NCBI RefSeq assembly: GCF_029215955.1
Contig: NZ_JAEMVA010000005.1
Coordinates: 1 to 64,000, forward strand
DNA length: 64,000 nucleotides
Direction of reading: 5' to 3'
Source of the DNA: Sulfurimonas sp. SAG-AH-194-I05
GTDB taxonomy: Bacteria; Campylobacterota; Campylobacteria; Campylobacterales; Sulfurimonadaceae
Below the pieces are notes generated by a model that worked only from the letters and a program-made list of their open reading frames with translations, did no database searches and was not told the origin of the DNA. Each line of letters begins with the position of its first letter. The stretch's first letter is position 1. The position numbers were made by a program, and so were the translations under genes. Shown in pieces: positions 45,477-56,250 of the stretch.

Positions 45477-46526
45477 TTATATTTCCTTTTTCATCCACAT
45501 AATTATATCTTGTGTCTCTTTTTGTATATTTAAAATAGTAAAAGCATCATCATCTTTTTCAAATATTTCTTTACCACCAAATTTTGGAGCTATATAACAT
45601 AGGTAATAGTCTATAAAATCTTGTGCAAGACAATACATACTTGAAGTACCCTCAATCATAATATTTTTATATTTTTTAAGAAGTGCAAAATTATCACTTA
45701 TCATAACTTTTCTATGCGGTATTTCAAAAAGAGGGATTGTTTTATCAAACGTCTTTGAACGTGATAGTATCAAAATATCAGGCGCTTTACCATCTACTAA
45801 ACGCGCATCAAGCGTAGGTCTATCAATACGAACAGTATTACCACCAATAACAAGTAAGTCACATACATCACGCATTGCGTGTACATTTTTTCTCGATTCT
45901 ATCGAGCTAATGCTTCCACCATCAGTTGTTCCATTGAGTCTTTGTGCCCATTTGAAAAATATAAAATTATTTTCTTGCCACATGTTAAAAGGTTGAAGTA
46001 AATCATCACATGCATCTCCTAAAACATCACTTTGCACTTCAATACCACATGCTAAGAGTGTATCATTACCACATGCTGCTTGAGGATTTTTATCTCGAGA
46101 ACCTACATAAACTTTTTTTACACCTAAAGAGGAAAGTAAATCTGCACAAGAGGGTGTTTTTCCAACATGTGCGCAAGGTTCTAGTGTTGTGTAAATGGAA
46201 ATATTTTTAAAGATATTCTTATGATTATTTATAAGATATGTATGTATTTCTTTTGACGCAGTGCTATCCACAATTGTATTATCACCGGTAAGCTTAATAT
46301 ACGCTAACTTCAAAGCTTCAACTTCTGCATGTGGAAGTCCAGCACGCTTATGTGCTCCAACCGATAAAACTTCGTTGTTTTCACCCACTACACAGCACCC
46401 TACAGCAGGGTTAGGGTATGTAAGTCCTTGATACTTCCACGCTTCACGAAGGGCGAGGTTCATAAAAAAAGTATTATTTATATCTTGACTACCATTCAAA
46501 GTATGTTTTTGCTTTAACAACATCAT
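45477..46526 (-). CDS. ribD: Riboflavin biosynthesis deaminase/reductase RibD
   Basis: 349 residues. Deaminase domain with zinc ligands HAEVEAL and PCAHVGKTPSC, then the reductase domain (FFKWAQRLNGTTDGG, LVIGGNTVRIDRPTLDARL). It performs two steps in riboflavin synthesis. The listed start overlaps rimP by 38 nt; a later ATG at 46463 (MNLALREAW) is the usual family start but has no ribosome site, so the start is uncertain. Confidence 0.9.
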   Translation of the reverse strand: MMLLKQKHTLNGSQDINNTFFMNLALREAWKYQGLTYPNPAVGCCVVGENNEVLSVGAHKRAGLPHAEVEALKLAYIKLTGDNTIVDSTASKEIHTYLINNHKNIFKNISIYTTLEPCAHVGKTPSCADLLSSLGVKKVYVGSRDKNPQAACGNDTLLACGIEVQSDVLGDACDDLLQPFNMWQENNFIFFKWAQRLNGTTDGGSISSIESRKNVHAMRDVCDLLVIGGNTVRIDRPTLDARLVDGKAPDILILSRSKTFDKTIPLFEIPHRKVMISDNFALLKKYKNIMIEGTSSMYCLAQDFIDYYLCYIAPKFGGKEIFEKDDDAFTILNIQKETQDIIMWMKKEI

Positions 46527-46938
46527 TAAACTCTACTTCATTCAAAGTGCCTTCAATTTCTATAAAAAGTTTTGAACCTTCGACCTTTTTCAATACACCT
46601 CGATATTTTACTTTCTCTTGGGCTAAAATCGATACTTTTTCACCAAGACTTAATTTAAAATGATTTATTGTTGTTATTTTTCGCTCAATTCCAGGACTAC
46701 CAACTTCAAGTCTATAGTCACCTGAAACAGGTGGGGTTACATCTAACAGTGGAGAAATCATATGCGTAAGTTCAACGCAAGAATCAAGGGAGACACCAGC
46801 ACGTTTTCCATCTTTTATTTCTTTAGAAATAACACTCACACGGTATATAGTTTCTTCACCTTCATTTACAATAGATGTATCATAAAGTTCTAAATCAACT
46901 GATACAACAAATGCATTTATATCACTTTGTAAAGACAT
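46489..46938 (-). CDS. rimP: Ribosome maturation factor RimP
   Basis: 149 residues. VSVISKEIKDGKRAGVSLDSCVELTHMI pattern and the signature YRLEVGSPGIERKI, which is characteristic of RimP, a 30S subunit assembly factor. It overlaps rbfA by one base. Order infB-rbfA-rimP is conserved in this phylum. Confidence 0.94.
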   Translation of the reverse strand: MSLQSDINAFVVSVDLELYDTSIVNEGEETIYRVSVISKEIKDGKRAGVSLDSCVELTHMISPLLDVTPPVSGDYRLEVGSPGIERKITTINHFKLSLGEKVSILAQEKVKYRGVLKKVEGSKLFIEIEGTLNEVEFNDVVKAKTYFEW

Positions 46939-47300
46939 TATTTTTCCTCTTTTTCTTTTGCAATTTTTTTAAATAAATCATCTATATTTTGTGCTTTTTT
47001 TAAATGTTCGTCAAATTCAAATGTAAACTTTGGACATCTATACCAACCCTGATCTTTTAAACAATGTGTTTCAATAATAGGACGGGCTTTTCGGAGAAGT
47101 TTAAGATAATCACGTTTTTCTTGTTCTGAGTATTCCATTGGATCTATATAGACCTTAGCATCACTCTTACCACGAGAACATTTTACTTCAATAATATTAA
47201 GATTATGAAGTCTTTTATCGTTCATTGCTCCAAGTGATTGTGGAATAAGTTCTTGTAAAATTGACTCTGTTCTTTTTAACTTTATTTGTGCTTCAGTCAT
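46938..47300 (-). CDS. rbfA: 30S ribosome-binding factor RbfA
   Basis: 120 residues. KH-type fold with RTESILQELIPQSLGAM, VKCSRGKSDAKVYID and a C-terminal FEFDEHLKKAQNIDDLF. It helps 16S rRNA maturation and cold adaptation. 50 nt downstream of infB; overlaps rimP by one base. Confidence 0.93.
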   Translation of the reverse strand: MTEAQIKLKRTESILQELIPQSLGAMNDKRLHNLNIIEVKCSRGKSDAKVYIDPMEYSEQEKRDYLKLLRKARPIIETHCLKDQGWYRCPKFTFEFDEHLKKAQNIDDLFKKIAKEKEEK

Positions 47301-47351
47301 TAGTTATTGGTTCCTTATATAAGAATGAAACAATGTTCATTCTCATATGAT

Positions 47352-49955
47352 TTATAGTGATATTTTTTGTTCAACTTTTCTGAACGTTTCAAGAACGTCA
47401 CCAGGTATAACATCATCATAACCACTAATAACAACACCACATTCATAGCCATTACCGATTTCATCAACATCATCTTTGAAACGTTTAAGTGAAGTAAGTT
47501 CACCTTCGTAATGAACAACACCCTCACGGATAACACGAACCATACCACCACGGATAAGTCTTCCATCAACAACAACACAACCAGCAACAAGACCTTTAGG
47601 TATTTTAAATACTTCTCGAACTTCTGCTTGACCTGTGTTTTCTTCAGTATATTTTGGCGCCATCATTCCTGTTAGCATTCCAGTAATATCGTCAATAAGT
47701 TGATAGATGATTGAGTATGTTTTAATCTCAACACCTTTTTGTTTTGCAGATGCTTTCACTGAACCAGTTGGACGGACGTTAAATCCAAGTAAAACACAAT
47801 TTTCAGAGTTATTAACAAGTTCAACATCATTTTCAGTAATACCACCAACACTAGCACTAATAATATTTACTTTAACTTCATCATTACGAAGTGCAGTAAT
47901 TGAAGTTCTAATAGCTTCTAGTGTACCATGAACATCAGTTTTAAGAACAACTTTAAGAGATTTAAGTTTACCCTCTGCAATCATTGCTGTCATATCTTCT
48001 AATGAAGATTTCGTTGAAATAGAAAGCTCTTTATGTCTATCGTATTCATGACGTTTTAGTGCAAATTCTTTTGCTTCTTTATCTGATTCCATCACCATCA
48101 TCGTTTCACCAGATGCTGGAACCTCATTAAGCCCAGCAATAACTGCTGTATGACTTGGTAAAAGAAATTTAATTTGTTTTTTGTTTTCATCCATCATTGC
48201 TTTAACACGACCATATGCCGCTCCACAAACAACGTAGTCCCCTACTTTTAAAGTACCATTTTGTACAATAACAGTAGCAACAGGACCACGACCTTTTTCT
48301 ATAGAAGACTCAATAACAGATGCTTTTGCTAGTGCATTTTCATTTGCTTTAAGTTCAAGTATTTCAGAAGTAGTAAGAATTTCTTCAAGTAAATCATCAA
48401 TACCCATATTTGATTTTGCAGAAACAGGTACAAATGATACATCCCCACCCCAATCAGCTGGATTAATACCATGCTCAGCCATTTGACCTTTAACCATGTC
48501 TGGTTGTGCAGTTTCTTTATCCATTTTATTTAAGGCAACAATAATTGGAACACCCGATTCTTTCGCTAACTTAATAACTTCAAGGGTTTGGGGTTTTACA
48601 CCATCATCAGCTGCTACAACAATTACAATAATATCTGTAATCTCTGTACCTTTTTGACGCATATGTGAAAATGCTGCATGACCAGGAGTATCTATAAATG
48701 TAATAGCTTTACCATGTTGTTCTATTGTATAGGCACCGATATGCTGTGTAATACCACCAGCCTCACCTTCTGTAACTTTAGCTTTACGAATAGCATCGAG
48801 TAAAGAAGTTTTACCATGATCAACATGACCCATGATTGTAATAATCGGAGCTCTCTCGGTTGCATCTGGATCTTCTTCAATGTCTTCATCTGCATGTGTA
48901 AATTCATCTTTAGGATCAATTATTGTAACTTCAACATCAAATTCTTCAGAAAGAATTTCAATTTCATCATTTCCAAGAAAATCATTTTTTGTCATCATCA
49001 TACCAAGATCAAAAAGAACTTTGATAATATCAGATATAGGACGATTTAATGCTTCTGCAAACTCATAAACACGAATATCTTCAGGAATTTCTACATGAGT
49101 AATAATCTCATCTTCTTGTGCAACTTTTTTATATTTTTTCTTATCTGCTTTACGTACTCTTCTTCCACGTGGTGCTTGTTTTTTATTTCCATTTCTACCT
49201 GCAGGTTTTGGAGGACGAGGTTTTCGTGCTTCTTCAACTGGTAAAGGAGCTCTTTCAGTAGAATTTAAATCAAGAAGTGTTACTTGGTCATCCATATCCA
49301 TAGATACGTCATTCATAGCCCCACCAAAAATCTCCATTCTACGACCTTGTTCTTGCTTTCTAGCAGTCGATGATCCAGATCTTGATTTTTTCTTTTGTGC
49401 CAACTCTTCTAAAACAGCTGCACTCATTTTCCCATAAGAAGAAACGGATGTTTGTTTTTGAGGTAAATTGTAAGATTCAACAACTTTTGGTTTTTTCTTT
49501 TTGACAATTTTAAGACCAGATCTTTTAATTTGAGGAACAGCTTTAAGAGGGGATACTCTTTTAATAAGACTTTTAGGTTTAGGAGCTTCTTCAGTCTTAC
49601 TCTCTGTTTTTGTTGCCTCAGCTGTAGTGTCTTTTACTTCAGATGCAACTTCTGTAACATCCTCAACTGATTTTTCCACAACATCTTCTTTAGTTACTGT
49701 TTCTGTTGCAACTACTTCTTTTGGAGTTTCAGTTTCAGCTTCAGCTTTCTTTTTAACAACCTTAAGTTTTGGAACTGATGGTTTTTTTGCTTCACCATTC
49801 ATTATAAACTTCATCAAGCTATCAGCTTGTTCCATTGTTACTGAGGAATTTGCTGCTTTGGCTTCGATACCTAAATCTAAAGCTTTTTTCAGAACATCCT
49901 TCGATGTTATACCTAATTCTGCTGCTATTTCACTTACTTTAACTTTTTCTGTCAT
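47352..49955 (-). CDS. infB: Translation initiation factor IF-2
   Basis: 867 residues. N-terminal helix-turn domain ([23 protein letters not shown] pattern), a long charged variable region, then the GTPase with G1 [13 protein letters not shown]3 DTPGHAAF, G4 NKMDK and G5 SAKSNMG, and domains II-IV that bind fMet-tRNA ([18 protein letters not shown]). It starts within the end of ylxR, an overlap of 17 nt. Confidence 0.97.
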   Translation of the reverse strand: MTEKVKVSEIAAELGITSKDVLKKALDLGIEAKAANSSVTMEQADSLMKFIMNGEAKKPSVPKLKVVKKKAEAETETPKEVVATETVTKEDVVEKSVEDVTEVASEVKDTTAEATKTESKTEEAPKPKSLIKRVSPLKAVPQIKRSGLKIVKKKKPKVVESYNLPQKQTSVSSYGKMSAAVLEELAQKKKSRSGSSTARKQEQGRRMEIFGGAMNDVSMDMDDQVTLLDLNSTERAPLPVEEARKPRPPKPAGRNGNKKQAPRGRRVRKADKKKYKKVAQEDEIITHVEIPEDIRVYEFAEALNRPISDIIKVLFDLGMMMTKNDFLGNDEIEILSEEFDVEVTIIDPKDEFTHADEDIEEDPDATERAPIITIMGHVDHGKTSLLDAIRKAKVTEGEAGGITQHIGAYTIEQHGKAITFIDTPGHAAFSHMRQKGTEITDIIVIVVAADDGVKPQTLEVIKLAKESGVPIIVALNKMDKETAQPDMVKGQMAEHGINPADWGGDVSFVPVSAKSNMGIDDLLEEILTTSEILELKANENALAKASVIESSIEKGRGPVATVIVQNGTLKVGDYVVCGAAYGRVKAMMDENKKQIKFLLPSHTAVIAGLNEVPASGETMMVMESDKEAKEFALKRHEYDRHKELSISTKSSLEDMTAMIAEGKLKSLKVVLKTDVHGTLEAIRTSITALRNDEVKVNIISASVGGITENDVELVNNSENCVLLGFNVRPTGSVKASAKQKGVEIKTYSIIYQLIDDITGMLTGMMAPKYTEENTGQAEVREVFKIPKGLVAGCVVVDGRLIRGGMVRVIREGVVHYEGELTSLKRFKDDVDEIGNGYECGVVISGYDDVIPGDVLETFRKVEQKISL

Positions 49956-50202
49956 CAGTGATGATCTCCTTTAGTCTGCTTACAAGCTTTTGTTTATTAC
50001 CACTTCTGCATTGACGCATTAATGATTTAATGATTTTTTTTTCATTTAAAATACAAGTATTGCATATATAAAAACTTCTTCCATTATTATTAAAAGCTTC
50101 GAGTGAACCTTCTTTGCATTGAAGTCTCACTAAAAGCTTTTGTTCATGTCTATCTCTACACGAAACACACATTCTAATTGGTAGATGAAATTTTTTCGCC
50201 AT
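49939..50202 (-). CDS. ylxR: YlxR-family RNA-binding protein (DUF448)
   Basis: 87 residues. [30 protein letters not shown] and [16 protein letters not shown] are typical of YlxR (DUF448), a small protein found in front of infB that in some bacteria activates RNase P or affects transcription. It has two CxxC-like pairs, so zinc binding is possible. The stop overlaps the infB start. Confidence 0.92.
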   Translation of the reverse strand: MAKKFHLPIRMCVSCRDRHEQKLLVRLQCKEGSLEAFNNNGRSFYICNTCILNEKKIIKSLMRQCRSGNKQKLVSRLKEIITDDRKS

Positions 50203-50232
50203 TATATCTAAAACTTACTTGATTTAATAGAG

Positions 50233-51114
50233 TTATCTCTCTATTATCAATCCATCGTTATCAAAATTTAATGTTTTAACATTAAAATCTGGAAATTTTT
50301 GACTTAATCTGTTTGCAATCATAGGTGCATCTTCATCATATGCCATTGAAAAAAATGTAGATCCACTCCCCGATAATGTACTCATTAATGCTCCACTCTC
50401 ATACGCAATTTTTTGAACACTAAAAAGTTCCGGAAGTGTCTTCATTCTTGCTTTTTGATGAAATCTATCTTGAGAAGCAAGTTTTAACATTTCCCAATCT
50501 TCATTAAAAAATGCAGCCACACTTACCGCAGTATGCGTTAGGTTGTATGTTGCATTCTCTTTAGAGTACGATTTAGGAAGCAATAGCCTTCCCTTGGCTG
50601 TATTCATTTGTTTATTAGGAATGACAACAATCGCCTTTATATAATCTGGTAAATGCTTTTTTTGTGAAAAAACTTTATTTTTTTCAACCGTAGCAGCATT
50701 AAAACCACCCATAACAGCCGGTGTAATATTGTCAGGATGCGATTCATATACCAGTGCATGATTAAGAATTCGTCTTTTTGAAACTCTAATACCTGCTGCT
50801 TCATGGGCTGATGCAATCGCTGAAACTATTACAGCAGAAGAAGAACCTAGTCCTCTGGACATTGGTATTTTATTATAAAATGTAAATTTAAAGTTTTGTT
50901 TCTTCTTTGTTAAGCGTTCATAGTGCTCATTAAAGATACTGATAAAAAGGTTGTTACCTTTTAATCGTGGATTATTTTCACCCTCACCTTTAATTGCTAC
51001 ACTAAAAAATTTAGATGGATGGAACTCTACAACATTTTTCAAATCAACTGCTAAACCTAAAGAATCAAATCCTGGTCCTAAGTTCGCACTTGTTGCTGGT
51101 ACACTTATTCTCAC
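50233..51114 (-). CDS. thrB: Homoserine kinase
   Basis: 293 residues, GHMP kinase. N-terminal [16 protein letters not shown], the ATP loop [16 protein letters not shown] and the C-terminal [14 protein letters not shown]. It phosphorylates homoserine in threonine synthesis. The start codon is GTG at 51114. Position between tsaB-like and ylxR is the usual one in the phylum. Confidence 0.95.
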   Translation of the reverse strand: MRISVPATSANLGPGFDSLGLAVDLKNVVEFHPSKFFSVAIKGEGENNPRLKGNNLFISIFNEHYERLTKKKQNFKFTFYNKIPMSRGLGSSSAVIVSAIASAHEAAGIRVSKRRILNHALVYESHPDNITPAVMGGFNAATVEKNKVFSQKKHLPDYIKAIVVIPNKQMNTAKGRLLLPKSYSKENATYNLTHTAVSVAAFFNEDWEMLKLASQDRFHQKARMKTLPELFSVQKIAYESGALMSTLSGSGSTFFSMAYDEDAPMIANRLSQKFPDFNVKTLNFDNDGLIIER

Positions 51115-51122
51115 TTACTTTC

Positions 51123-51584
51123 CTATCCAACAGCACCTATATTATAATTAGGTAATACTGTTGTGCTAAACTCATTATAATCTAGCACAGCGGGAATCTT
51201 AAATTCCATACTTGGTGCAATTTCTAATTTTTGAGTTTTTATTTCTGAACCCATTTTAACAAAACATAGCTTTCCCATCGCTTTGATAGGCTCATTTTTA
51301 TTAAAATAAAATGCATCTGTTGCAAAAAGTGGTATTTGTTTTAATATACTCAAAGATTTTAAAAATATATAGGAAACTTTAATTGCCATAAAGCTCCCTG
51401 GACCGTTTGCAAAAAAGAGATTTTCAACTATATACCTATTAAATATCTCTTTATAAAGAGTTGGTAAAATATCTGAACTTTTAAGTGTAGACTTTATCAC
51501 ATCTATACATTGATTATTTTCATATATTCCTATTTGAATAGGGGAACTAAGAGCTATAAGTAAAACATCTACTTTTTTAGACAT
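51123..51584 (-). CDS. tsaB: TsaB-like tRNA threonylcarbamoyladenosine factor
   Basis: About 153 residues from the ATG at 51584 ([15 protein letters not shown]), chosen for its 8-nt overlap (ATGTCTAA) with the lpxC stop. [15 protein letters not shown] and [14 protein letters not shown] match the ASKHA-like N-terminal half of TsaB, which works with TsaD and TsaE to make t6A on tRNAs. It is much shorter than E. coli TsaB (231), as in other Campylobacterota. Confidence 0.8.
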   Translation of the reverse strand: MSKKVDVLLIALSSPIQIGIYENNQCIDVIKSTLKSSDILPTLYKEIFNRYIVENLFFANGPGSFMAIKVSYIFLKSLSILKQIPLFATDAFYFNKNEPIKAMGKLCFVKMGSEIKTQKLEIAPSMEFKIPAVLDYNEFSTTVLPNYNIGAVG

Positions 51585-52461
51585 ATGCTTTTTCAAGTTC
51601 CATTGTTTTTTCGCCAACGAGTTCTATTACTTCAAAGTTTTCCGGATTTTTTAAAAGTTCTATTGTTAGCTTATGGTTTAAATCATGACTTCCAGCCATC
51701 GCTTCATAATTTCCTACAAAGTTCATGCCAATTAATGACATGTCACCAATCGCATCAAGGATTTTATGACGTACAAATTCATCACTAAAACGTAAACCTT
51801 CAGGGTTAAGAACTTTTTTTTCATCTAAAACAATAGCATTTTCTAAAGATCCACCAAGCGCTAAGCCTTTTGAACGTAGATATTGTACTTCATGTAAAAA
51901 TCCAAAGGTTCTTGCACGTGCAATTTCATTTTTATATGATTCTTTAGTAAATTCGAGAACATATTCTTGGTTCTTAATCACGGGGTGAGGAAATTTAATT
52001 TTAAAGTCATACTTTAAATCAGGAGAAGGTGAGAGCTTTACATACTTGTCGCCCTCTTGAACGATAATGTCTTTTTTAATCATCATTACTTTTTTTGGTG
52101 CATTTAACTCTTGTATACCCGCTTCATCTAATAACATACAAAAACTTGCACTACTACCATCCATAACAGGTACTTCATCAGCATCAACAATAACTTTAAG
52201 ATTATCAATTCCATAAGCATAAACAGCCGATAAGAGATGCTCTATTGTGGAAATCACATAGCCATCTTTCCCTATTACCGTAGCCATTTTAGTATTAACA
52301 ACATTTTGTGGTGATAAAGAAATAGCTACATCAACATCACTACGATAAAAAACTATACCGCTGTTATCTTCTAAGGGCTCTAACCTGAGTCTAACAGGTG
52401 AGCCTTTATGAAGCCCAATACCTACTAACTCAACAGCTTTCTTAATCGTAGTTTGATACAT
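51577..52461 (-). CDS. lpxC: UDP-3-O-acyl-N-acetylglucosamine deacetylase
   Basis: 294 residues. Zinc enzyme of the first committed step of lipid A synthesis. Signatures are [37 protein letters not shown] and GSHDLNHKL, with the zinc histidines and catalytic acids in place. Located between an M23 peptidase and tsaB. Confidence 0.97.
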   Translation of the reverse strand: MYQTTIKKAVELVGIGLHKGSPVRLRLEPLEDNSGIVFYRSDVDVAISLSPQNVVNTKMATVIGKDGYVISTIEHLLSAVYAYGIDNLKVIVDADEVPVMDGSSASFCMLLDEAGIQELNAPKKVMMIKKDIIVQEGDKYVKLSPSPDLKYDFKIKFPHPVIKNQEYVLEFTKESYKNEIARARTFGFLHEVQYLRSKGLALGGSLENAIVLDEKKVLNPEGLRFSDEFVRHKILDAIGDMSLIGMNFVGNYEAMAGSHDLNHKLTIELLKNPENFEVIELVGEKTMELEKAYV

Positions 52462-52483
52462 TCTTATCCCTTTGACCGATAAT

Positions 52484-53848
52484 TTAACTCTTGTTTATAA
52501 TCTCTTTTGCATTTTTAATAACATCAGTGATGTTAAGTTTAATCCATTTCGAGTCCATCCATTCTTGAGGGCGTACTTCAATCCCCTGAACTAAAACACC
52601 AAAGTGAAGATGGTCACCCATTACAGCACCTGTTTTACCAGTATTTGCTAAAACATTCTTCGCAGAAAAATAATCATCAACATTTACCTGTGTACTTGAA
52701 CAATGACCATAAAGTGTATATAATCCTAATCCATGGTCTATAATAGGCATATTACCATAGATACCATTATAATCAGAATAAACTACTTTTCCACCATTTT
52801 GAGGTTTAATCTCTGCCATTGCAACACTCGCTAAGTCAAGTCCCATGTGGTAGGCTTCACTTATTCTTTTTCCATTATGATTATAGTATCTATGGTCACC
52901 AAAATATGCAGCTACTTTTCCATTTCTAAGCGGATACATTTTATTGATTCTAAAGTCATCTATCATTTCATCAGAAACAACAGAAGTATATTTACGAATT
53001 AAATCTTCATTTTTTCCTCGAATTACTTCATTAATAATTTGGAATTGTTTAACGGGATCTGTTATTGCCTGTGTTTCAACAAACTCCTCAGCAAGTTGTG
53101 CTGTTTTAGTTTCAAGGTATCGTGATGATATCTTAAGAGTAGAAGTTCTATATTTTTTATTTTTTAAATATAAAGGAATATGTGTCTTTTTAATATTTCC
53201 AGCATAATCTTTTGCCACAATCACTGCTTTAAAGTCTTTATCTTTTAAAGACCAAGCGAGTAAAGAAATATAGTATCCATCTTTATAAAATGGTTGTGGT
53301 TTAAACTTCTTATTATTGTTAGACTCTATATAAATATCTTTTAAGTTATCATCCGTAGCTCTAAAAATAACAAGGGCTGAACCACCTTTGGATATTTTAT
53401 ATGAATTACTTAAAATACTTGTTTGTGGTCGTCTTTTGTCAATGATAAATTCAAACTCTTTTCTAACAAAGTTCCCTTTCATAAAATTCCAACTACTCGC
53501 GTCATTAATTTCTACAACGATTGTTAAGCTGTCTTCTTTTAATGAATAGGCACTTCGTGGAGGCTTAATATCTAAATGTAACGTTTTCATAGGTTCTATA
53601 AGTTGTTCATGTGTAATAACACTCTCACCATCAGCAGTTTTTAAAAGAATCTTATATGATTTTACACCACTTTCATCAGTTATATCAACTCCAACGGACT
53701 GCTTTAAATTCCAGTACCCATTTGTCTGCATTGTTATAACAGCTTTATCTCTTTCAAATGATGACGATTTATATACATATATAATCCCGGCTATGATTAA
53801 ACCAAATAGCAATAGTCCTAATGTCGATGTAGATTTACTTTTTCCCAA
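52484..53848 (-). CDS. Membrane-anchored M23 metallopeptidase
   Basis: 454 residues. One N-terminal membrane helix ([19 protein letters not shown]), a long periplasmic beta-rich region, and a C-terminal LytM domain with the zinc ligands YHMGLD and GDHLHFG. It cuts peptidoglycan cross-links; helical members of this phylum use such enzymes for cell curvature. The catalytic set is complete, so it is likely active. The start codon is TTG at 53848 with AAGGAA upstream; it lies 1 nt after the DHH-like gene. Confidence 0.93.
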   Translation of the reverse strand: MGKSKSTSTLGLLLFGLIIAGIIYVYKSSSFERDKAVITMQTNGYWNLKQSVGVDITDESGVKSYKILLKTADGESVITHEQLIEPMKTLHLDIKPPRSAYSLKEDSLTIVVEINDASSWNFMKGNFVRKEFEFIIDKRRPQTSILSNSYKISKGGSALVIFRATDDNLKDIYIESNNNKKFKPQPFYKDGYYISLLAWSLKDKDFKAVIVAKDYAGNIKKTHIPLYLKNKKYRTSTLKISSRYLETKTAQLAEEFVETQAITDPVKQFQIINEVIRGKNEDLIRKYTSVVSDEMIDDFRINKMYPLRNGKVAAYFGDHRYYNHNGKRISEAYHMGLDLASVAMAEIKPQNGGKVVYSDYNGIYGNMPIIDHGLGLYTLYGHCSSTQVNVDDYFSAKNVLANTGKTGAVMGDHLHFGVLVQGIEVRPQEWMDSKWIKLNITDVIKNAKEIINKS

Positions 53849-53849
53849 G

Positions 53850-54737
53850 TTATAATTCCTTTTTTATTAATTTTAATATCTCTTTAGATACACTCTCTAA
53901 AGTATAAGTATTGTTCATTTCAAAACGAGTACCACTTTTATGCGTACAGCCAGCGTAGTTCGATACAACTACAAGGGCATCAAAATCTTGAGTACAAAGA
54001 AGAGACCCTTCAATACTTAAGTCTTCTTTTTCTTTAATGAGCACGGCAACTTTTACGCTTGGTAAAGATAGAATCTTTTTTAAAGCATATGCACAGTCAT
54101 GCGTAATTGCACCACTTTTTTTCATATCATCTGGCCTTACTAAAAAAAGTCCCACTTGGGCATTACAATAAAGCTCAAAGTTATTTAGCATGATGCCTTC
54201 AAGTCGCAAAGAAGCTAATGATCTATAGTTTCTAATAAACTGATTACACTTTTTATAATCAGCTCCATAAGCAATAAGCTCTTGAATCAAACTAAAAAAA
54301 TGCGCATCAACATTTTGGGAAGTAAAACCATCAGAGTTATCAAGTAAGCCTGCATATAATGCTGTCGCCATTTTTTTATTTATAGATACTTTTTGTTGCT
54401 TAAAAAAAGCATATACAACTTCAGTTGTATTCATAGAATCAATATTTATAAAGTCGCATCCTATAGTAATACCTGCGCGACTATCAGTAGCACAATTGAA
54501 TGCAATAGCAAAGTCTGCAGAAGATGGAAAGGAATTTCTAATCTTTTCAAACCAAGGTATAAATGCTAATTTTTTGTTAATCTCTTTCGTTACGCAAAAA
54601 AATGATACTTTTTTATGAAGTTGCAATAAATACGTATACATAGCACTAGCACTACCTAATGAGTCTGCATCAGGGTTTACATGGGTTATAACAACAATAT
54701 GTTGCGCACTATCAATTCTTTTTATTATATCATTCAT
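53850..54737 (-). CDS. DHH-family phosphoesterase with degenerate active site
   Basis: 295 residues with the fold of RecJ/NrnA-type DHH enzymes. Motif I is kept (ITHVNPDADSLGSA, D23 and D25). The DHH motif, normally IDHHxxN, is replaced by NIDSMNTTEV (D100 only), as if about a dozen residues were lost. The C-terminal GGGHxxA motif reads GCTHKSG. The family removes 5' nucleotides from nanoRNA or cleaves c-di-AMP; with these changes ordinary catalysis is unlikely. Sits between M23 peptidase and a small gene before flhB. Confidence 0.8.
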   Translation of the reverse strand: MNDIIKRIDSAQHIVVITHVNPDADSLGSASAMYTYLLQLHKKVSFFCVTKEINKKLAFIPWFEKIRNSFPSSADFAIAFNCATDSRAGITIGCDFINIDSMNTTEVVYAFFKQQKVSINKKMATALYAGLLDNSDGFTSQNVDAHFFSLIQELIAYGADYKKCNQFIRNYRSLASLRLEGIMLNNFELYCNAQVGLFLVRPDDMKKSGAITHDCAYALKKILSLPSVKVAVLIKEKEDLSIEGSLLCTQDFDALVVVSNYAGCTHKSGTRFEMNNTYTLESVSKEILKLIKKEL

Positions 54738-54774
54738 TCAACGACATTATACAATGATTCTATTTCTTATTCAT

Positions 54775-55173
54775 TTAGCAGAAATTCTCATTATCTTCAG
54801 GTTCTTTCTTTCTATTATATACTTTTTTTGTATTTTCAATAAAAGATCTTGTAAACATCGTTGTTAAATTTTCATCCACATGTTCATCATCATAATGGTA
54901 GTGGACAAAGCCAAATAAATCTTCTGGTGTAATCTCACTTTCTATCATCTTATCGATTGCTTCATTGCTTTTATCATCAAAAAAAAGACATGCAATTTCT
55001 TCACCTAAATAGGAATTTTTTTCATTTGAAACTTCAATATAACATTTCTGTTGATGTAGTAAGTCCTCAAGTTCATCCATTTTATCAGCTTCTTCCATCG
55101 ATGCAATTCCAGTTTTTAAAATGTTCATAATTAAGTTTTGCATCTCTTGTAATATTTTCGCCTGTTCACTCAT
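54775..55173 (-). CDS. Acidic helical protein of unknown function
   Basis: 132 residues, rich in Glu and Asp, without signal or membrane helix: LQEMQNLIMNILKTGIASM, KMDELEDLLHQQKCYIEVSN, FGFVHYHYDDEHVDENL. I do not recognise it. It lies 15 nt after flhB in the same operon, so a role with flagellar export is possible. Ends in cysteine. Confidence 0.7.
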   Translation of the reverse strand: MSEQAKILQEMQNLIMNILKTGIASMEEADKMDELEDLLHQQKCYIEVSNEKNSYLGEEIACLFFDDKSNEAIDKMIESEITPEDLFGFVHYHYDDEHVDENLTTMFTRSFIENTKKVYNRKKEPEDNENFC

Positions 55174-55188
55174 TTTCTTTCCTTTAAA

Positions 55189-56238
55189 TTAATTTGCTTT
55201 ATTCATTTTATATACATACGCAAGAACTTCAGCAACTGCTTCAAAAAGTCCTTCTGGAATGGGTTTTTCTACATCAACTTCATCATACAATTTTCTAGCA
55301 AGAGGAGGATTCTGCACTATATGAACATTATTTTCCCTAGCAATTTTTTTAATTTGTTGTGCAATATTATCCATACCTTTGGCAAGAACCATTGGGGCTG
55401 CTTTTGATTCATCATATTTTAATGCTACTGCATAATGTGTTGGATTTGTTATAATCACATCAGCATTAGGAACTTCAGCCATCATTCTCTTACTCGACAT
55501 TTCCATCTGTTTTTGTCTAATTTTAGATTTTATAAGAGGATCCCCTTCCATATTTTTCATTTCATCTTTAATCTCTTGCTTGCTCATTTTTAAACCATCA
55601 AAGTATTGTTTTCTAACTATAACTAAGTCAATTAATGAAAATATAAAAATAATAAATAACATAACTAATGCAATAATAATCATCTTATCGACTAACCAAT
55701 CAAGTTGATTTGAAAGACTCATCATAGCTACAGTTGGTAATTCTTCAATAAAGAAAAAGAAAAATAAAAATCCAATTCCAAGTGTTATAAATGCTTTAAA
55801 AGTAATTTTCACACCTTCGATAACTTTTTTCATTGAAAAAAGATTTTTTATCCCTTTAATTGGATTAATTTTTTTAAAGTCAGGCATAATCGCTTTTGTA
55901 GTAAAAAGAAATCCAAATTGCGCAAGTCCAGCAACTACCCCGGCTACCGCTACAGCTATTGCTAAAGGTAAAATAATAAGTAAAAATTCTCTTGCTGTAA
56001 CAATTGCGATATCTATCATAAACGCTTTATCTAATGGTGATCCAATAAGAGAAAAATAATACTGTGCAAGAAGTATCATATGTTTTGACATAAAAGGAAA
56101 AAGTAACAAAACTGCTAAAATAGCTACAAAAAGAGTTATAACACCTGAAGCATCTTGAGACTTTGGTACATTACCTTCTTTTCTTGCATCTTCTATTTTC
56201 TTGTCGGTGGGGTCCTCGGTTTTTTCATCATCAGCCAT
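55189..56238 (-). CDS. flhB: Flagellar export apparatus protein FlhB
   Basis: 349 residues. The N-terminal part has four membrane helices (GVITLFVAILAVLLLFPFM and others). The cytoplasmic part carries the autocleavage site NPTH in IITNPTHYAVALKY and the C-terminal domain (VQNPPLARKLYDEVDVEKPIP). It switches export specificity together with FliK; the separate FlhX copy is at 10157. It follows nadC by 12 nt. Confidence 0.97.
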   Translation of the reverse strand: MADDEKTEDPTDKKIEDARKEGNVPKSQDASGVITLFVAILAVLLLFPFMSKHMILLAQYYFSLIGSPLDKAFMIDIAIVTAREFLLIILPLAIAVAVAGVVAGLAQFGFLFTTKAIMPDFKKINPIKGIKNLFSMKKVIEGVKITFKAFITLGIGFLFFFFFIEELPTVAMMSLSNQLDWLVDKMIIIALVMLFIIFIFSLIDLVIVRKQYFDGLKMSKQEIKDEMKNMEGDPLIKSKIRQKQMEMSSKRMMAEVPNADVIITNPTHYAVALKYDESKAAPMVLAKGMDNIAQQIKKIARENNVHIVQNPPLARKLYDEVDVEKPIPEGLFEAVAEVLAYVYKMNKAN

Positions 56239-56250
56239 TTATAAGTAAAC

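Noticed and set aside
47315-47590. Open frame of 91 codons overlapping infB
   Set aside because: It lies within the end of infB in another frame, is rich in Leu/Val from the shifted reading, and infB is certain.
49627-49974. 115-codon frame antisense to the infB N-terminus
   Set aside because: Ser/Thr-rich low-complexity translation opposite the charged linker of IF-2; a shadow.
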